Assembly (NCBI RefSeq): GCF_030678875.1
Contig: NZ_JAUUDS010000002.1
Location: 1 to 64,000, forward strand
Length of the DNA: 64,000 nt
Reading direction: 5' to 3'
From: Sphingomonas aurea
GTDB lineage: Bacteria > Pseudomonadota > Alphaproteobacteria > Sphingomonadales > Sphingomonadaceae
The translations under genes were made by a program, and so were the position numbers. The notes under the pieces were generated by a model. That model worked only from the letters and a program-made list of their open reading frames with translations, had not been told where the DNA came from and searched no databases. Positions 61,361 to 64,000 of this stretch are shown here, one piece after another (within the stretch, counting starts at the first letter, position 1; each line of letters starts with the position of its first letter).

Positions 61361-62187
61361 GCGGCCTCCGCGACGGCGCCCGCCGCGATCAGGCGTGCCG
61401 TTCCCAACTCGCCGAGCAGTTCGGCCAGCGGCGGGATGTCGTCGTCGCGCTCGATCATCGTCGCCACCGGACCGAGCCGAGGCACGATGTGCGCGTAGAG
61501 GTCCCACACCGATGCCGGCACGGGCCTGTCATGGGTATCGACCAGCAGCTCGGCGCCGCAACTATGCCCGGCAAGGTGGATCTGGCGCACGCGCGCGTGC
61601 GGCACGCCGTCGAGATAGGCGACGGGATCGAACCCATGGTTGCGCGCGCTGACGAACACGTTGTTGACGTCGAGGAGCAGGCCGCATCCGGTGCGCGCGC
61701 ACAGCGCGTCGAGGAACTCCCATTCGGTCATGCCGGCGGGGGCGAAGTCGATGTAGCTCGACGGGTTCTCCACGAGCATCGCGCGGCCCAGCGCGTCCTG
61801 TGCGCGATGAACGTTGGCGGCGACCAGCGCGAGCGCCTCGTCGGTATAGGGAAGCGGCAGCAGGTCGTGCGAGTTGAACCCTTCGATCCGCGACCAGCTC
61901 AGGTGATCGGAGACGAACAGCGGTTCGATCTCGTCGACGAGCGCGCGCAGTCGCGCAAGATAGGCGGCGTCCAGTCCGTCAGCCGAGCCGATCGACATCG
62001 AAACGCCGTGCAGCGCCACCGGATAACGCGCTCGGACATCGCGCAGGATGCGCCGCGGCTGCCCGCCGTCCACCATGAAGTTCTCGGAGATCACCTCGAG
62101 GAAGTCGACCGCGACGCGGTGCTCGAGGAACTCGGCATAATGGGGCCTGCGCAGACCGAGTCCGAAGCCGGCGAACGGGGGGATCAT
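61357..62187 (-). CDS. bufB: BufB, MNIO-family iron-dependent peptide oxidase (DUF692)
   Basis: A 276-residue TIM-barrel enzyme of the multinuclear non-heme iron oxidase family. In bufferin systems it converts precursor cysteines into thiooxazole rings. Iron-ligand motifs are seen in VALHGVSMSIGS, FVSDHLSW, MLVENPSSYIDFA, LLLDVNNVFV and IHLAGHS. AGGAGG precedes the ATG at 62187. It follows bufA after a hairpin and overlaps bufC. The Caulobacter counterpart is gigB. Confidence 0.93.
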   Translation of the reverse strand: MIPPFAGFGLGLRRPHYAEFLEHRVAVDFLEVISENFMVDGGQPRRILRDVRARYPVALHGVSMSIGSADGLDAAYLARLRALVDEIEPLFVSDHLSWSRIEGFNSHDLLPLPYTDEALALVAANVHRAQDALGRAMLVENPSSYIDFAPAGMTEWEFLDALCARTGCGLLLDVNNVFVSARNHGFDPVAYLDGVPHARVRQIHLAGHSCGAELLVDTHDRPVPASVWDLYAHIVPRLGPVATMIERDDDIPPLAELLGELGTARLIAAGAVAEAA

Positions 62188-62212
62188 GACTGCCTCCTTT
62201 TTCACGAAGAGC

Positions 62213-62238
62213 GGCCCGGCGGATCAGTCCGCCGGGCC
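62213..62238 (-). terminator. Attenuator-like hairpin between bufA and bufB
   Basis: A perfect 11-bp GC stem (62213-62223 with 62228-62238, loop TCAG) lies just after bufA. With no T-run it should let some transcription through, giving more precursor than enzyme, a common pattern in peptide-modification operons. Confidence 0.65.
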
Positions 62239-62246
62239 GGCCACGG

Positions 62247-62522
62247 TCACTTCTGCTCGGTCAGGCTGCCGCCCTGGGCCTTGCACGCCTTGGCGCTCAA
62301 CTCCTTGAAGCCGTGGCCCTTGCACTCGTTCTGGCCCCTGCACTCGTTGGCTGCGGTCTTGCAGTCCGAGGTGCCCTTGCACGTGTTGATGCCGTAGCAG
62401 TGGACGATCTTCCCGGCCTTGGCGCCCTGCGCGACGGCCGCGCTCGGTGCCGATGCTGCCGCCACGGCGACGATCGCGGCGGTGGTGGCCAGGCTCAGGC
62501 TGGTGCGGACGGTGGTGTTCAT
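62247..62522 (-). CDS. bufA: BufA2-type bufferin precursor
   Basis: A 91-residue exported metal-binding peptide. Signal peptide MNTTVRTSLSLATTAAIVAV, cleavage near AVAQ. The core carries six cysteines at 42, 48, 54, 61, 67 and 80 within HCYGINTCKGTSDCK and ECRGQNECKGHG, the spacing of BufA2-type bufferins. These peptides chelate copper after their cysteines are oxidised by BufB. A GGAG site is 9 bases before the ATG. A SigF-type promoter is directly upstream. Caulobacter gigA (DUF2282) is a related but different subtype. Confidence 0.9.
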   Translation of the reverse strand: MNTTVRTSLSLATTAAIVAVAAASAPSAAVAQGAKAGKIVHCYGINTCKGTSDCKTAANECRGQNECKGHGFKELSAKACKAQGGSLTEQK

Positions 62523-62566
62523 GTCGATCTACTCCGAGGGGAATTGGTGCCCATTGGCTCCCCTAG

Positions 62567-62592
62567 TTCGCCGCTCGCCAGATGACGGTTAC
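62567..62592 (-). promoter_or_regulatory. SigF-type promoter of bufABC
   Basis: On the minus strand GTAACC (62592-62587) is followed by exactly 16 bases and then CGAA (62570-62567). This is the spacing I recall for SigF-dependent promoters of Caulobacter. The start of bufA is 45 bases further on. The region 62523-62710 otherwise holds no gene. Confidence 0.75.
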
Positions 62593-62710
62593 ACGTCCAT
62601 GACCGATTCTCGCGCCCGAATGCCCGAAAGCGGCGGGACAGCAGGTTCGCCCGCTTCCGCATCCATCGTCGGTGGCGAGGACCGCGTTCCGGACCCATCC
62701 ACGCCACGGC

Positions 62711-63352
62711 TTACCAGCGCAGCAACCGGGGGCCGAGCACCGAGCCCAACAGGGTGGCGAGCAGGATACCCAGCGAATACCAGGTCAGCACGAAGATGGC
62801 GGACACCTCCGGGCAGTGCAGGCAGTAGACGCTCGCGGCGAAGGCACCGGCGGTGAACCCCGCCGCCGCGCCGGCCGCGCGCAGCCGCGTCGGGGCGAGA
62901 CGGCGGAACGACCACAACAGGCCGCCGAAGATCGGAATGGCGAAGAGCAGTACCAGCCACGGGCACGCCATCCACGTTCGGCCCAGCCACATCGCCATCC
63001 AGTCCGACCGCGGCGTGTTCGCCAGCTCCAACAGGCCGACGACAGCGAGGAGCACGACGGGTATCGCGGTCAGCCAGAGCCCGCGCAGCCGATCGCTGTC
63101 GGGGCGGGCGAGCTGCACGGTCAGGGCGAGCGCGGCCGCGGAGAGCGAGAGCGTGTAGCCCCACTTGATCCAGTAGGAAGCCCGCTGGACCGCCGTGCCC
63201 AGATCGTCCCGCGGCCCGAGCCACAGGATCAGCAGCATCGCCGAGACGACCGCCCCCGCCGCAATCCCCAGACCCAAACGCCGTCCCACGGCCCCGCGCC
63301 GTACGGGACCGGCGTCCCGGGCGAGCCGGATGACAAGATCGTCGGTGGTCAT
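62711..63352 (-). CDS. nrsF: NrsF-type anti-sigma factor (DUF1109)
   Basis: A 213-residue membrane protein with six hydrophobic helices (LGLGIAAGAVVSAMLLILWL; YTLSLSAAALALTVQLA; LWLTAIPVVLLAVVGLLEL; CPWLVLLFAIPIFGGLLWSF; AAGFTAGAFAASVYCLHCPE; AIFVLTWYSLGILLATLLGS). Cysteines 130 and 177/180 stand where the Caulobacter NrsF has its metal-responsive cysteines. It holds SigF inactive until metal stress. The ATGA overlap couples it to sigF. Confidence 0.9.
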   Translation of the reverse strand: MTTDDLVIRLARDAGPVRRGAVGRRLGLGIAAGAVVSAMLLILWLGPRDDLGTAVQRASYWIKWGYTLSLSAAALALTVQLARPDSDRLRGLWLTAIPVVLLAVVGLLELANTPRSDWMAMWLGRTWMACPWLVLLFAIPIFGGLLWSFRRLAPTRLRAAGAAAGFTAGAFAASVYCLHCPEVSAIFVLTWYSLGILLATLLGSVLGPRLLRW

Positions 63353-63888
63353 CGGCGCGCTCCGTGAACCCGCGCCATCAGCGTCTTCAAGCCGCGATGT
63401 ACCGAGACCTTCACGTCCGACTCACCGATACCGCCCGCCTGCGCGGCCTCCGCGACACTCAGCCCCTGGAGGCGCGTCGCGCGGATCATCCGCGACTGCT
63501 TGTCGGGTAGCGTGGCGAGAAGCTCGTCCATGTCGATGCGGGCGGTCACGTCATCCTCGAAGCCCGCCGTCACCAGCTGATCCTCCAGTCCGTCCAGCGG
63601 CTGCAGGCGCGCGCCGCGGCGGAACTGATCGATCATCTTGTAGCGCGCGATCGCGAAGAGCCACGCGCCGAACGTACGGTCGCGGTCGTAGGTCGAACGC
63701 CGGGTATGCACGGCGATAAGGGTTTCCTGCACCAGATCCTCAACATCGTCGTCGGCGCCGCGCATGCGGCGTCGATAGAAACCCCGCAGGAGCGGGACGA
63801 GCCTATGCAGCAGCGTCGCATGGGCCGCGACGTCGCCGTCCAGCCCATCGACCATCAATCCGCGCAAGACTTCCTCGTCGATCCGCAT
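63349..63888 (-). CDS. sigF: SigF-type ECF sigma factor
   Basis: A 179-residue ECF sigma factor. Region 2 reads YRRRMRGADDDVEDLVQETL, RTFGAWLFAIARYKMIDQFR, and region 4 reads LATLPDKQSRMIRATRLQGL, SVAEAAQAGGIGESDVKVSV. The close NrsF gene downstream makes this the SigF group. It should drive bufABC and its own operon from GTAACC-type promoters when copper or other metals rise. Confidence 0.92.
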   Translation of the reverse strand: MRIDEEVLRGLMVDGLDGDVAAHATLLHRLVPLLRGFYRRRMRGADDDVEDLVQETLIAVHTRRSTYDRDRTFGAWLFAIARYKMIDQFRRGARLQPLDGLEDQLVTAGFEDDVTARIDMDELLATLPDKQSRMIRATRLQGLSVAEAAQAGGIGESDVKVSVHRGLKTLMARVHGARR

Positions 63889-63908
63889 CCCCGCTCCTCG
63901 CCTGTCGG

Positions 63909-63934
63909 TACGGCGCCGGCGGACACATGGTTAC
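63909..63934 (-). promoter_or_regulatory. SigF-like promoter of sigF-nrsF
   Basis: GTAACC (63934-63929) is followed after 16 bases by CGTA (63912-63909), one base off the CGAA seen before bufA. It lies 21-46 bases before the sigF ATG and suggests autoregulation. The rest of 63935-64000 shows no gene. Confidence 0.6.
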
Positions 63935-64000
63935 ACCGTAGCCCGATTATCTTTGCGCGATTATCTTTCCTGAGGGTCGCGATGTAACGCCTCGCCCATC

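Overview
The window looks like a chromosomal segment of a Sphingomonas-like alphaproteobacterium (Sphingomonadaceae). The GC content is high, in the upper sixties per cent by eye. Evidence for this placement includes GapR (DUF2312), a SigF/NrsF-controlled bufferin locus, large carbohydrate-type TonB-dependent receptors, typical alphaproteobacterial palindromic repeats, and many ATGA/GTGA translationally coupled gene pairs. I see no rRNA, tRNA, CRISPR array, transposase or prophage.

1-24.8 kb is mostly housekeeping. On the minus strand lie proA, a ParDE-type toxin-antitoxin pair spliced onto nadD-rsfS-rlmH, ftsH, tilS, cpoB, a RodZ-like gene, ptsP, and a ruvC-ruvA-[ParA ATPase]-ruvB cluster with yebC. 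On the plus strand lie a second ParDE-type pair, a HerA-like ATPase, rpiB-glyA-nrdR-trmJ and rpsD. Palindromic repeat elements sit at 13631-13725 and 15635-15767, and a related one appears to have been absorbed in frame into tilS.

24.9-35.6 kb and 45.4-52.1 kb carry plant-polysaccharide functions. These are a GH127 enzyme, two TonB-dependent receptors, two paralogous GH27 enzymes flanking a GntR/FCD regulator, and a PQQ-type sorbosone dehydrogenase-like lipoprotein. GH127 plus GH27 suggests use of arabinose- and galactose-capped side chains such as arabinogalactan. An agmatine deiminase, glutathione S-transferases, an MFS carrier and a ClC channel lie between.

38.9-45.3 kb is the most striking region. 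A structured leader that I take to be the nhaA-I (lithium, Li+-I) riboswitch precedes nhaA. nhaA is followed by three membrane-protein genes (DUF389, DUF2254 and an APC-like 402-residue protein), each overlapping the previous gene by ATGA, and then a GST. I read this as a cation-stress operon whose downstream members have no known role in Li+/Na+ handling.

52.5-60.5 kb is an organic-acid uptake locus. It has a DctB-like kinase and a DctD-like regulator, an MHS-family transporter, an OprP-like porin and two solute-binding proteins without any ABC permease. The regulator lacks the GAFTGA loop needed for sigma-54 contact.

60.6-64 kb is a bufferin (RiPP-like metal-binding peptide) locus: precursor BufA2, MNIO oxidase BufB, partner BufC, anti-sigma NrsF and ECF sigma factor SigF. 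GTAACC-N16-CGAA-type promoters sit in front of both transcription units.
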